Below, one piece after another: positions 45,430 to 55,720 of a DNA stretch of 64,000 nt; position 1 is the first letter of the stretch; the number at the start of each line of letters is the position of its first letter. Origin of the DNA: Dipteris shenzhenensis (lineage: Eukaryota > Polypodiophyta > Polypodiopsida > Gleicheniales); assembly GCA_047967505.1 (NCBI GenBank), contig CM106538.1. One strand, given 5' to 3'. Made by a program: the position numbers and the translations under genes. The notes beneath the pieces are model-generated. The model was not told the DNA's origin, made no database searches, and saw only the letters and a list, made by a program, of their open reading frames with translations.

Positions 45430-45431
<2 letters not shown>

Positions 45432-45517
<86 letters not shown>
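45432..45517. repeat. Compound (TC)n-(CA)n microsatellite
   Basis: CT dinucleotides to 45469, then CA dinucleotides with few interruptions to about 45517. Confidence 0.95.
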
Positions 45518-45781
45518 TCACACTCAAGATAGCACACTTTCATTGCCGCAGTTACACAACATGACTCATAATCTATCCCATAAGCAAATCGGGTTGGAGC
45601 GTGGTGCTCACGTAATGAGGAAAACAAAGGATACCTTCTGCCATAAATGTAATATATCGATACAATCAAGAAGACTACCCAAGAAGGGCCACTAAGACTG
45701 TGGGTATGTATGTGCAATAGAGATTTATAAGCCTAATCTTATGATTTCTACGATGAAAATTTAAGCAAAGGAAGGGGGAGA

Positions 45782-45786
<5 letters not shown>

Positions 45787-45818
<32 letters not shown>

Positions 45819-45897
45819 AAAACAAGATGAATGATTAAAATAGGGGAAAAGAACATGAATTGGATGCGTAGCATGGAAAAGAGGGTGAAAAGCTCAC

Positions 45898-45945
<48 letters not shown>

Positions 45946-45973
45946 GGGGGGGGGAGGAGCAGAGGGGGGGGGG
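45787..45973. repeat. Two (GA)n arrays followed by G11 and G10 tracts
   Basis: GA at 45787-45816 and 45900-45942, then G runs at 45944-45954 and 45964-45973. Confidence 0.95.
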
Positions 45974-45974
45974 A

Positions 45975-47109
45975 GAGAAAGAGAGAGAGAGGAGAGAAAA
46001 AGATGGAGGATTTCAAGGGATGAAAATAGCAAGTGAAACATGGATCAATCATAAAAAGACAAAAAATAAACCTAAAAATTATGGAATTTTCCCTTTGCAA
46101 GGAAAACGATCACTTTACTAAAGCCTAACCTCACACGGCACGCCAAAAACAAGATGAATATATTCAATGGGCCTGCTAGGTTGAAAACCTATGTATTCAT
46201 ATTTCCATCTGTGTTGCAAGCACAAACCCAAAGAGAATTCAAAGAAAGAAGGAAGAAAACAATGAAGTCTTGAAGTGCTCAAGAATTCTGGCGACTCGTT
46301 TGTGAGGATCAAAAACTGTGTTTGAAGATTAGAAGGGGCTTGTGTCGCAAGCAAGTAGGAGAAATGCCTCTACCGTCTTGTGAAGTTAAAGAGGAGCGGA
46401 AGGACAGGGAGGAGCAAGATGGAGGGCGACTATGAAGGAGTAGGGGTGGAGGGGATGAAGTTGGTGTGCCAAAGAAGACAACCATGAAACTCAAGTAATT
46501 CCCATAAACATCGCTAGGTTCTCTAAAATACTAGGCACCATCAACAAGTGGACCAACACGGTGATTTAAAAAAAGTGAAATAAAAAATAAGTAAATATTG
46601 ATTTTCCTCTTTCAAACACAAATGATTACTAAGCCCTACCCCATTGGGGGTAGCCCAAAAATCAAAAGGAGGAGAGGGAAGGGGGGATTTAAAGAGACAC
46701 ATAGGGAAGTAAATGAATGGAATTAGTAAAATTACAATTGAAGATCATCTTTTTAAAAGATGGCTTATTTTACTAAAATGATAGCTAATAAGGAAAGCAT
46801 TGCAACTACAAGATAAACATCAATATTTGTAAAACGTACAATGTCACCAAGTTGAAAAACAAGAATCATGAATAATGTCATCACTCCAGTATGAAAACTA
46901 TCACAAATTTTAAGGATACCTAGTCAAAAGGCTTAGAATTTACATTATTACGTCTAAAGAAAGGTTTCTTATTTTATGGATGTCTAAACAAAGTTTTCAG
47001 TAAATTACTTGGGGAATAGATTGATGTACCCACTAGGCAATTTTTCTAGAGCCCCTTTTGGTCATCACAGTTTTTACTTTTGGCAATTCAGCATTTATCT
47101 CATTCCATT

Positions 47110-47110
<1 letters not shown>
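45975..47110. other. Intergenic, nothing recognised
   Basis: Mixed AT-rich DNA with short unrelated open frames. No motif, repeat or RNA was supported. Confidence 0.3.
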
Positions 47111-47111
<1 letters not shown>

Positions 47112-47184
<73 letters not shown>

Positions 47185-47202
47185 ACTCTCTCTCTCTCTC
47201 TC
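47112..47202. repeat. Long (CT)n microsatellite, about 90 bp
   Basis: CT dinucleotides broken once by ACTCAC near 47181. It is the longest dinucleotide array in the window. Confidence 0.95.
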
Positions 47203-47529
47203 AAAGGAATGGAACATAATATACCCTAGTACTTAGAGGGGGGGCAGTTGAGGGGACAAAAGGGTAGCTACTCCAAAGGCACTTTGGTTTATTATACTTT
47301 TTGCTTTATGATTGTCGCAAAATTAGTCATCAATCTTTCTCCATTCAACCTTTTTGTTTGAAGCATGGGACCTTATGGATCCAACTACACAACATGGTTG
47401 GACATGCGATTGCCTATTTTGCAATGCGATACTGTGTGTTAGGACAATCAGGTGCAAGTACTCCACATTGGACCACGATTTCTCTTGCAATGCTATCATT
47501 GAGTAGGTTATTGGGCATTAATAAAGGGC

Positions 47530-48120
47530 ATAACATTGCTTTTGGATTTGTGGAAGGCATTTGACTTAGTGTATAGCACTAGTTCTAATTAAAGATAATG
47601 CTAGAGATACTTGGGGAAAAGCGTATGGGTTATGGTGGCACACTATAAGTGTCAAGGTCAATCAATACAATAGAATAGATAGAGATGGATAAAGGAGAGT
47701 TGGTACCAAACCAAGGTTATTTCAACTCATCAGTCAAGGTTATTCTCTATCACCTTTCTCATTATTGATAAGGTGCTACCTTTGTTGATACTCTACACAA
47801 ATAGCATAGTGATCTTACTTTATTTAATATAAAGTACTCCAAGTCCTCCAAGACTTGGGTTTGAAAGTCCATCTCGATAAACCCCTAAGTAAAATTTGGT
47901 TCTGGTGACCTGGTGCAACATTGCACTCTTTCTTGGTTGAGGATAATCTCTGGTATATGGCCTTCAATTCTGCATAAAAGTTCCCTTGGATAGAGCTACG
48001 AGTTGTGCAAATTTTGGTCTCCAACTTCCATGTTTAGTGTTTGAAGTATTTTGATAGTTTTTGTTGAAGAATCCATTGCATTGACTTTGAGCAAGTGTTG
48101 GAAGCTCAAGACTTTTATTC
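47530..48120 (+). pseudogene. Probable LINE reverse transcriptase remnant
   Basis: In shifting frames the plus strand reads LLDLWKAFDLVY (like the FDxxKAFDxV catalytic block) and, about 170 bp on, SRLFSITFLIIDKV or GYSLSPF in place of the QGxPLSPxLF block. The spacing fits an RT but stops are dense. Support is weak. Confidence 0.35.
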
Positions 48121-48229
48121 ATCTACAAGTTTTTGACTAGTTTGAAGTGATAGTTGAAGGGAATATGCCCAATTCTGTTGTTATTGAACAAAACTCTAAC
48201 TACTTCAAGAAGAAGAAAACAGTTTTGAG

Positions 48230-48775
48230 AGGTTTCATACTTGAAATAAGTACAAATGTGTGTTGAGGTTGATGCATTGATAGGAGACTTCAGTTCTAAA
48301 AGCATTGAAGCATACATGCCAACATATATGGAGATGAGAAAGTATGGTATGCATATGGTGAGACAAACTTTATGGAATCCTCCTCTACAATCATGAAGTT
48401 TATGATCATTCATAGTGGTGAACAAATGGATGCAAATTTCGATGACTATGTTTCAAAGTATGTTTCCTTTTGGAAATGTTTTGTACTCTCAAGAACAATA
48501 TTCTTGCTGATGAGATATTCCTGATACTACCATTGAAAAAGGGAGATCTACTCTCTTCACATTTTAATTTCATGCCAACTTCATTGGCAAATGACAAGAT
48601 GTATATGGATGTCAAAATCAACATTGAAGGCTTCCTCAAAGTTTTCAAGATGAAGGATGATACTCATATTGCTTGTGAGTCTCTTCAACAAGAGACATCA
48701 CTTTTGGACACTAGAAAGCTTGAAGATGATCAAGCATTTACAAAGAATGCCAATGTAAATCTGATTGAGGAATGA
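48230..48775 (+). pseudogene. Probable copia gag remnant
   Basis: VNKWMQI / GEQMDANFDDYVSK, then ILADEIFLILPLKKGDLLSS and HFNFMPTSLANDKMY recall the M..G..M..YL..F and (D/E)E....LL..LP..Y..... blocks of UBN2-type copia gag. It is followed 220 bp later by a polypurine tract and LTR start, with no pol between them, so this may be a non-autonomous or deleted element. Confidence 0.4.
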
Positions 48776-49009
48776 GTAGTACTCCAAAAAGAATGTTATG
48801 TGCTTTGTCTTTTGTAAATTACCTCTAGTCACCATATGATGTAGGCCATGTGATATGTTTTTGGTCTATCCCATTTTTGTAAACCTTGAACCTTGGGCAC
48901 CTTTGCTAGCACGAGATCCTAGCCATAGATTTATCCTTGACCACCATGAGATGGCATGTGACTAGATGAATCCTTGACATAGCAAGAGGCAAACCCTTGA
49001 GGGGAGGTA

Positions 49010-49427
49010 TGTTGGGATAAATATGATCAAGGGCTTGCTCTAAGGTGCATGTGTGCATCTAGGGGAGTCACATGTGTGTGTGTGTGTGTAGTAGAAGCAC
49101 ACCTAGTGCTATGAGGTGTCTAGACTATGACCTAAGTGATGATGTAAGTACAAAGGCCCCCACATGGGAGGTTCCTTTGATTTAGCCAGTTCCTATGATG
49201 TAGGGATTGATTGCCACTGATGTAGGGGAGGTGCCTATGATCTAGGCCACCCTCTCCCCATTTCTATAAGAGAGAGTCACCTCCCTCACAATCAATAGAA
49301 CACTCCTTTATATATCTCATGTGTTCTCACTCCTTGCCATGATGCACCTCTTCTATCCCACTCACATCTTCATCATGTTCGTAGTGTCCTCTACTATTGC
49401 TATGCACCTCTGTCTATCCCAGTAAGC
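49010..49427 (+). repeat. Copia-type LTR (3' LTR, plus strand)
   Basis: TTGAGGGGAGGTA at 48997-49009 is a polypurine tract. The LTR begins TGTTGGGATAAATATG, contains TCTATAAGAG near 49263 and TTTATATATC near 49308, and ends about TATCCCAGTAAGCA, the TATCCCA mirroring the TGGGATA of the start. A (TG)n stretch lies at 49075-49090. The partner LTR was not found. Confidence 0.6.
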
Positions 49428-50440
49428 AGCCCATCATCTAGGCCATTTGCTTCCCCCCCCCCCCCTTCCTTTCTAATTTCACTCTCCTTTCTTTTGCTTC
49501 GTTGGCTCTCTAGCCGACTGGGCAATCTCTTTGGTTTCCTTAGGGCACCCCTTGGGCCCATCTTTTTTTGTCACACATGCCCTATGTAAGCAACTTGCAT
49601 TTTGCTAGGGCAAACTTTTTGCATCTCTGCTTGGCTTATCGGCTAGATTGAACTTTGTCTTGAGCCCATTGTGCTACCTTGTAGCACCCATAGAGCGGTA
49701 TCTTGGAATTTTTGTGGTTCACCTGAATCCCCCACGTGCTTCCTTGCAGTGCTCCTTCCCCCTTCGTGTTCCCCTTGTGATGCTCCATCCCTGTGGTGCT
49801 CGTTCACCCTTTGATGTAGTGCTCATTCACCTTTTCCTTCTTTTTTAGCATGCGTCAAGCAGTCTCTTCTTTCTCTCACCTTTGCCCTTTCTCTTTCAAT
49901 TTTCTCTCTCACTGCTAGTAGGTGTTGGAAGGTTTTTGCTTGAATTTATTAGAGGGTCTTTAGAGGGTGACCACTTGGTTTGGCTCAACATCCAATGCCA
50001 TTAGGATAGCCCTCTCACTTGAGGACAACCAACAAATTCAACAAGCAAAATGAGAACTATAGACAAGGCACTTATCAGTGTTTCTTAGCCGCATTTAAGT
50101 GAATCAATGCCACCAAACACCTGATTTTGGGTCTACCCTTGGGGAAGGCAGATTGAAAGGTAACCTTGTCACCACGTGCAATCTATAGCTCACAATTCCT
50201 ACTGACCCAACCAATCGTCAAGCAGGGTCGTTTATAAGAAGGTGAAGAGAAGTAGGGTCCATGGCTTCTCGCTTGAGGCAGCAAAGTTAAAGTGCCAAAG
50301 CATTGGGTGGAGCTCCCTGCAGCCCAAAGGTGGCCCTTTCATGTGCTTCTCCAGAATTCGAAGGGACTAGGTATGAAAACTCTACAGGAAGTGTTTATCT
50401 TGGCTGGGCTTGCAACCCAATACCACAAAGAGGGGGTTGG
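49428..50440. other. Unassigned, possible LTR leader
   Basis: A C13 run lies at 49453-49465, followed by T/C-rich sequence. No PBS or gag was recognised, and no gene. Confidence 0.3.
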
Positions 50441-50445
50441 TGGAT

Positions 50446-50487
50446 CTTGGAGATGGAGATGGAGATGGAGATAGAGATGGAGATGAT
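50446..50487. repeat. (GGAGAT)n hexanucleotide array
   Basis: About seven units of GGAGAT/AGAGAT, the exact complement of the CCATCT/ATCTCC units at 50790-50862. Confidence 0.9.
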
Positions 50488-50764
50488 GTCGGATCTCAAA
50501 TTGGAGAGGGTAAATCTAAAATCTATAAGCTCAAGTGAGAATAGGGTTGCCTACGTTCGACGTATGGAACGTTCCGTACTGTTCCATACGGTCTCGTATG
50601 GTTGCTTATTTTTTAGGATTTCAACTGATTAGGACTTTTGTTTTTTGACCATTTTCTACCGTTGGGGCCAGCCTCTCCTCCAAACCTACATATATACCCC
50701 TCTTACCCCTCCCCCTCTCCACCAAACACTCTAACCTCTCCATCTCCCTAGCCATCAAGTAGCC

Positions 50765-51425
50765 TACTGCCAACCTGTCCATCTCCCTCTCCCTCCCTCT
50801 CCCTCTCCCTCTCCATCTCCATCTCCATCTCCATCTCCATCTCCATCTCCATCTCCCTCTTTCTCTCCCTCTCCCCCTCCCTCTCCATCAAGCTCCCTCT
50901 TCTTCAAGCTCTCTCTCTCCATCAAGCTCTCTCTCCATCTCCCTCGGGCCTCTCCATCAAGCTCTCCGTCCATCTCCATCTCCGTCTCCATCTCCATCTC
51001 CATCTCCCTCTCCATCAAGCTCCCCCTCCATCTCCATCCCCCTCTCCCTCTCCATCAAGCTCCCCCTCCATCTCCATCTCCCTCTCCTTCTCCATCAAGC
51101 TTCTCTCCATCTCCCTTGGGCCTCTGCATCAAGCTCCCTCTCCATCTTTCTCTCTCTCTCCCTCTCCATCAAGCTCCTCTCCATCTCCCTTGGGCCTCAC
51201 CATCAAGCTCCCTCTCCATCTCTCTCTCTCTCCCTCTCCATCAAGCTCCTTTCCATCTCCCTTGGGCCAGCTTCCTCTCCATCTCCCTCTTCCTCCCTCT
51301 CCATCAAGCTCTTCTCCATCTCCATCTCTCTCCCTCTTTCTCTCCATCTCTCTCCCTCTTTCTCTCCATCTCTCTCCCTTTCTCTAAGCATCAAGATTCA
51401 AGCCTCTTCGTCCTTCTCCCTCCTC
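50765..51425. repeat. CTCCATCTCC minisatellite inside the hAT 5' region
   Basis: It starts as pure (CCATCT)n, then forms 60-100 bp units built on CTCCATCAAGCTCCCTCTCC with CATCTCCCT(C/T)GGGCCTC. Open frames through it are low-complexity. Confidence 0.85.
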
Positions 51426-51488
51426 ATCTCTTTCTCTCTCTCTCTCTTTCTCCCTGCATGCCACCAACTACTCATGAGGCCTTTTCCT

Positions 51489-54454
51489 TGCATTGTGCTT
51501 ACTTTGAGAGAGTGAAAGAGAAGTCCAATGTTTGCAAGTGGAGTTGCCACAACTATTACCCCAAGGCCCAAACTACTAGTGTGACCTTGTGACCCGCCTT
51601 CTTATCCATTTGTGTAAGTTGGGTGGACCATGCATGGGGAATCCCAATGACATTTTTCAAGATTATTGTCAAAAGTACTTACCCTTGAAGCGAAGGAAGA
51701 AGACCTCTATGGCACGAGAGGAGATGGTGTGTCCGGATAATTCCTCATTCGAAGCACAGGATGAGGCCTCTCAATCCGTCTCCATTGCCTCTGTTGGGGC
51801 TACTATGTCCTCCGGTACGGCAGCAAAGAGAATGAAGACAAGTGATGCACCAAGGAGGAGGCAAGCCACTCTTACCCAAGCCACGGGTGGCCTCTCCGGT
51901 CCATTCTCATTCTTGAAGGAGCGGACAAGATGAAATAGAGATTGCCCACACTGTTATTGAGTACAATCTCTCTTTCCATGTGCTTCGATGTGACCGGTGG
52001 CAAAGAATGGTGAAAGCCATAGCCTCGGTTGGTCCATGTGAAGGGTGGGATGGAGTTAGCTACGACATGCGTACCAAGAAGCTAGATGAAGAGAGGGAGA
52101 GAATCAACAAGTCTCTCGAGCCCATGCATGCCGGGTGGGCTAAGTATGGATGCTCTATTCTCTCCGACAGATGGTGTGATAGAAAGAAGAGAGGCATCAT
52201 CAACATTCTTGTCTCTTGCCCTCTTGGCACATACTTCTTGCGGGCTATGGATGCGGGAGAGAAGGGAAGAAAAACCACCGCCTCCTTTATCTATCGTCAC
52301 ATTCGGGATGCTATACTTGAGGTAAGTTGAGACTCGAGAGTCATGTAGCAGCTAGCTTCTTTATATTTTTTGATCTCCATAAGCAAATCTACTTCTTCTT
52401 CTTGAATCTTACAAGCTGAAACTTGTCATGTAGGTCGGTCCCCCAAATGTGGTGCAAGTCGGGATGCTATACTTGAGGTAAGTTGAGACTCGAGAGTCAT
52501 GTAGCAACTAGCTTCTTTATATTTTTTGATCTCCATAAGCAAATCTACTTCTTCTTCTTGAATCTTACAAGCTGAAACTTGTCATGTAGGTCGGTCCCCC
52601 AAATGTGGTGCAAGTCGTAATGGACAATGCCTCCAATTGTAGGTCCATGGGTCGCATTCTTGAAGGGGACTTTCCCTCAATAGTGTGGACTCCAAGTGCT
52701 AGTCATTGCCTTGACCTTCTCATGGAGGACATTGGTAAATTGCCATGGGTAAAGACTATTGTGGGTGATGCTTGCTCCATTGTGAGCTTCATCAACTCCA
52801 AAAACAAGCTTCTTGCCATCTTTCGTATCTACTACAACTTGGAGCTCAAGAAGCCATCAAAGACACGATTTGCTGCTATGTGGCTACTTCTTGAGCGGCT
52901 CTATGATGTTCAAAACAAGCTCCAAAAGACAGTCGTGTCCGATGAATATAAAGAATGGCTTGAAGGAGAGTCGAATGCAACTCAACAAGATGCCAAAGAC
53001 ATTCAACGGCTTTGCTTGAGAGAGTCTTTTTGGCAAGGGGTGAAGGCCATTGTCATTGCCATTACACCCTTGTACAAGGTAATATGCATGTCGGACATGG
53101 AGGGGGCTACTTTGGGGCTTCTCCATCACTTCATGAAAGAAGCCATTGCAAAGATTAGCGCAGAGATTAGCGCCTCCACCGTTCTAGATAAGATATTAGT
53201 CCGTTATGGTAGCTTATAAACCTACAATCCTAATATCGAATCTTGTTTCTTTGATTTTGAATGTTAATTAATAATCTCTTGAGTCTAGACTCTAACTTAT
53301 CATTATACTTTGGATATTAGTGATATCTTGGATACCACACCAAAGCGGGATGATATCCTCTTTCATGTCAACAAGAGGTGGAGGTGGATGAAACGACCAA
53401 TCCATGGTTTTGCTGCCCTCATGTATCCCGCTTTCAAGGCCCCCTCTCTCTTTACGGACTCGGAGTTAGCCTCTAATAGAAATGCATCTCTTCGTGCCTT
53501 GCATGAGGACAAGCATGGTGCATTTCTTCAAGAACTTATTAACTACAATGACCAAAGGGGAACCGCATTTGCTTCCACCGTGTGTTGGAAGAGGGACTCC
53601 TTGGTCAAACCTCTTTTTTGGTGGGAGTCTTTTGGGTACCAATTGCCCCATCTACAAAAAGTAGCTATGAGGGTTCTTGCACAGGTAATTAGAAATCTAA
53701 AGCTAGCACACGTTACACTCTAATATTTAAATTCATACCTCTAGGCTCTTCAATCTTGATATTGTTTACTCGACATTGATGTTTGAATCTTGATGTACAT
53801 TAGGATTGCTCCTCTGGTGCGTGTGAGAGGAATTGGTCTGCCTACTCTCTCATTCACACAAAGATATGCAACAAGCTTAGCACAAAACAATTGGAGCGGC
53901 TTATTTATTGCCGCTCTAACTTACGTATGTTGTGCAGGTAGACTTTTCAACTTCCTATATTGTAAACTCATATTTGCTTTCCATACTAGGAAGTTCTAAC
54001 TACAGTCCACACGTCAAATTTTTAGGTAAATGTGGATGAGTGCAAGCTATTGGCAGATAAGCTTGAAAGTGTTACCAGAGAGCGCGATCTAGAGCAGGAC
54101 CAGATTTTCAGGGACCTCTACTTTGAGCTGAAGGAGATAGATCGACGAGTGTCACGCACTCGCATTGGGAGAAGGGTCACCACTCCAGTAGGTGGCACTC
54201 GTGGTAGCAGAGCATCCACAGCTCGTATCAGGACATTCGTGCCATCGACTCCCCGAACCTATGTGAGGTGTGGCTCCATGAGCATATCAACCACATCCGT
54301 TTCTGAGGACACCCCTGTGGCTAGAGAGCCGGAGTATGATGAGGAGGGCAATGTTCTTAGTGAGGGTGACTATGGTGAGGGGTCTCATGGATCCTCATCA
54401 TCCTCTAGTGAGAGTGATCATAGTCTTGGATTTGACAGTGATGGGAGTACCTAG
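51489..54454 (+). pseudogene. hAT transposase gene with introns, decayed
   Basis: In order: BED-finger remnant (KSNVCKWSCHN... HLCKLGG, 51510-51640), basic linker, IEYNLSFHVLRCDRW, DUF659-type catalytic start GCSILSDRWCDRKKRGIINI (about 52150), QVVMDNASNCRSMG after the intron (52613), TPSASHCLDLLMEDIGK, LKKPSKTRFAAMWLLLERL, and RWRWMKRPIHGFAALMYPAF. The hAT dimerisation signature SSGACERNWSAYSLIHTK (53810-53870) leads to LERLIYCRSNLRML, and the last exon (54026-54454) is acidic and Ser-rich. Exon limits seen: 52321, 52590, 53684, 53804-53937, 54026. Defects: an 8-base duplication-type frameshift in the BED finger (51581-51596), a frame change near 51925, and the duplicated exon-intron unit at 52304-52615. 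Confidence 0.9.
52304..52615 (+). repeat. 156-bp tandem duplication spanning exon end, intron and exon start
   Basis: CGGGATGCTATACTTGAG begins at 52304 and 52460. The two copies differ by about one base. Each holds a donor (GAG|GTAAGT), an intron and an acceptor (ATGTAG|GTCGGT), so the duplication creates a 44-nt mini-exon at 52434-52477, not a multiple of three. Skipping it would keep the frame. Confidence 0.95.
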
Positions 54455-54843
54455 AGGTTAGGACCTAGGGCCTAGGCCCTAGGTTCTTGCCTGTAGTAGT
54501 ACAGCTTTTTGTAAACCTTTTTCCATCTATATTAGACCTTGGTCCCCCTTTTTGTACTCACTACTTAATATCACCAATCATGATATATCTTTGATTCTTT
54601 TAAGTTTTGCAAATTGCACCTATGCAACATGTAGATTCTAGAATGCTTGTGTTTCAACTTTCAAGAACCAAGTCATGGACATGTTTGTGTTTCAACTTAC
54701 TCAAACTCTAAAATATCCCTCTTTTTTTTTGTATCGAACGTACCATCGGACGTACACCTAAGAATTTTTAGTTCGTTTAGTACCACACTAATGTCGAACG
54801 GCCCGCATCGAACGTGATCGTACGTGTCAACCATGAGAGAGAA

Positions 54844-55270
54844 GCATAGAGGTCAGGCTAGAAGGTCTAACAAGAATCACTAATGGGATCAATCACTGGA
54901 GCAAAGGCTGTGAATGAGAAGTCGTAGGAGGAGGGACAAGTGGAATCTAGGTTCTTTGTCCTTTTGGTCTTACATAATTTGTGGCCTTGCAGATATGGTC
55001 ACCCTTAAGTACAAGGCTCACCTATATCCAATTTGAAACCTAGCGTCTAGTGGGCGTTGAGCCTAAATCCTGTGTTCCAATAGATTTTGGATGTGAGTTG
55101 CGGTTTTGATGTATTGGGCCCTCAAGGTGGGTTTGGAGCCAGTGATACCCCTGGTGCGGTATCACACTAACCTCAGTCACTCTCCTTCCAAAGTACACTT
55201 GTTGAGGGGATGTCATGCAAGCTTCCAAGCATTGGAAGGCCTTGTTTTGCAAACCCCCCACCAATCTTCC
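54844..55270. other. Flank of the hAT element, nothing recognised
   Basis: No coding motif; the minus-strand frame 55264-55040 is unremarkable. Confidence 0.3.
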
Positions 55271-55278
55271 CCAATTTA

Positions 55279-55720
55279 AGATGGTCCATAATGAGTTGGA
55301 ATGTGCATGGCTTCCATGACTATGCGATGCAGCAGCCGCAACACTTGCTACTTCATCAATAATTATAGAGGGCTCTGATTGGGGACATCCTTATGTTGCA
55401 AAAGTATATGTTTTCTGTGTCTTTCTTAGAGACCCCCCAGAAAGCATGGCATGTGGGAGCAGTCCACTTTTCCCATTAGGGCCGAGATTTACAGCAGGAA
55501 CCTGAAGATTTATAATCTAGGGGGCAGTCTCAGATTGTCTTTTGGTCGGCAATGCATGATAGTTTTTGGAGAAGTTAAATTATGAGGACTTGGCCATGCA
55601 TAGAGGTGGGACCACAAATATCTTTGCGGGCATGATTACGTCAGATCCTTCACCGATTGTCCCTAGTTTGGAATAGCCTCATCATGGGTTTCCTGAAAAG
55701 GGAGTGAGGATCCCTGATGA
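55279..55720 (+). pseudogene. Probable LINE endonuclease N-terminal remnant
   Basis: MSWNVHGFHDYAMQQ at 55289 and LIGDILMLQKYM near 55375 resemble the (I/M)SWNVRG...I..DI(L/I)(F/M)LQE opening of L1-type ORF2. Dense stops follow and no GDFN or RT block was found. Confidence 0.4.

Larger units (their letters stand above)
50543..54843 (+). mobile_element. hAT transposon, about 4.3 kb, with probable TIRs
   Basis: The left end AGGGTTGCCTACGTTCGACG (50543-50562) and the reverse complement of the right end, ATGGTTGACACGTACGATC (54825-54843), share GGTTG.C.ACGT.CGA. Subterminal copies of CGAACGT/ACGTTCG occur at both ends (50554, 54735, 54797, 54812), as expected for hAT transposase-binding sites. 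A split transposase gene lies between. No clean 8-bp target duplication was found, so the exact ends are tentative. Confidence 0.65.

Noticed and set aside
50530-54855. 8-bp target site duplication for the hAT element
   Set aside because: Flanks GTGAGAAT and GAGAGAGA-like do not match well enough to claim it.
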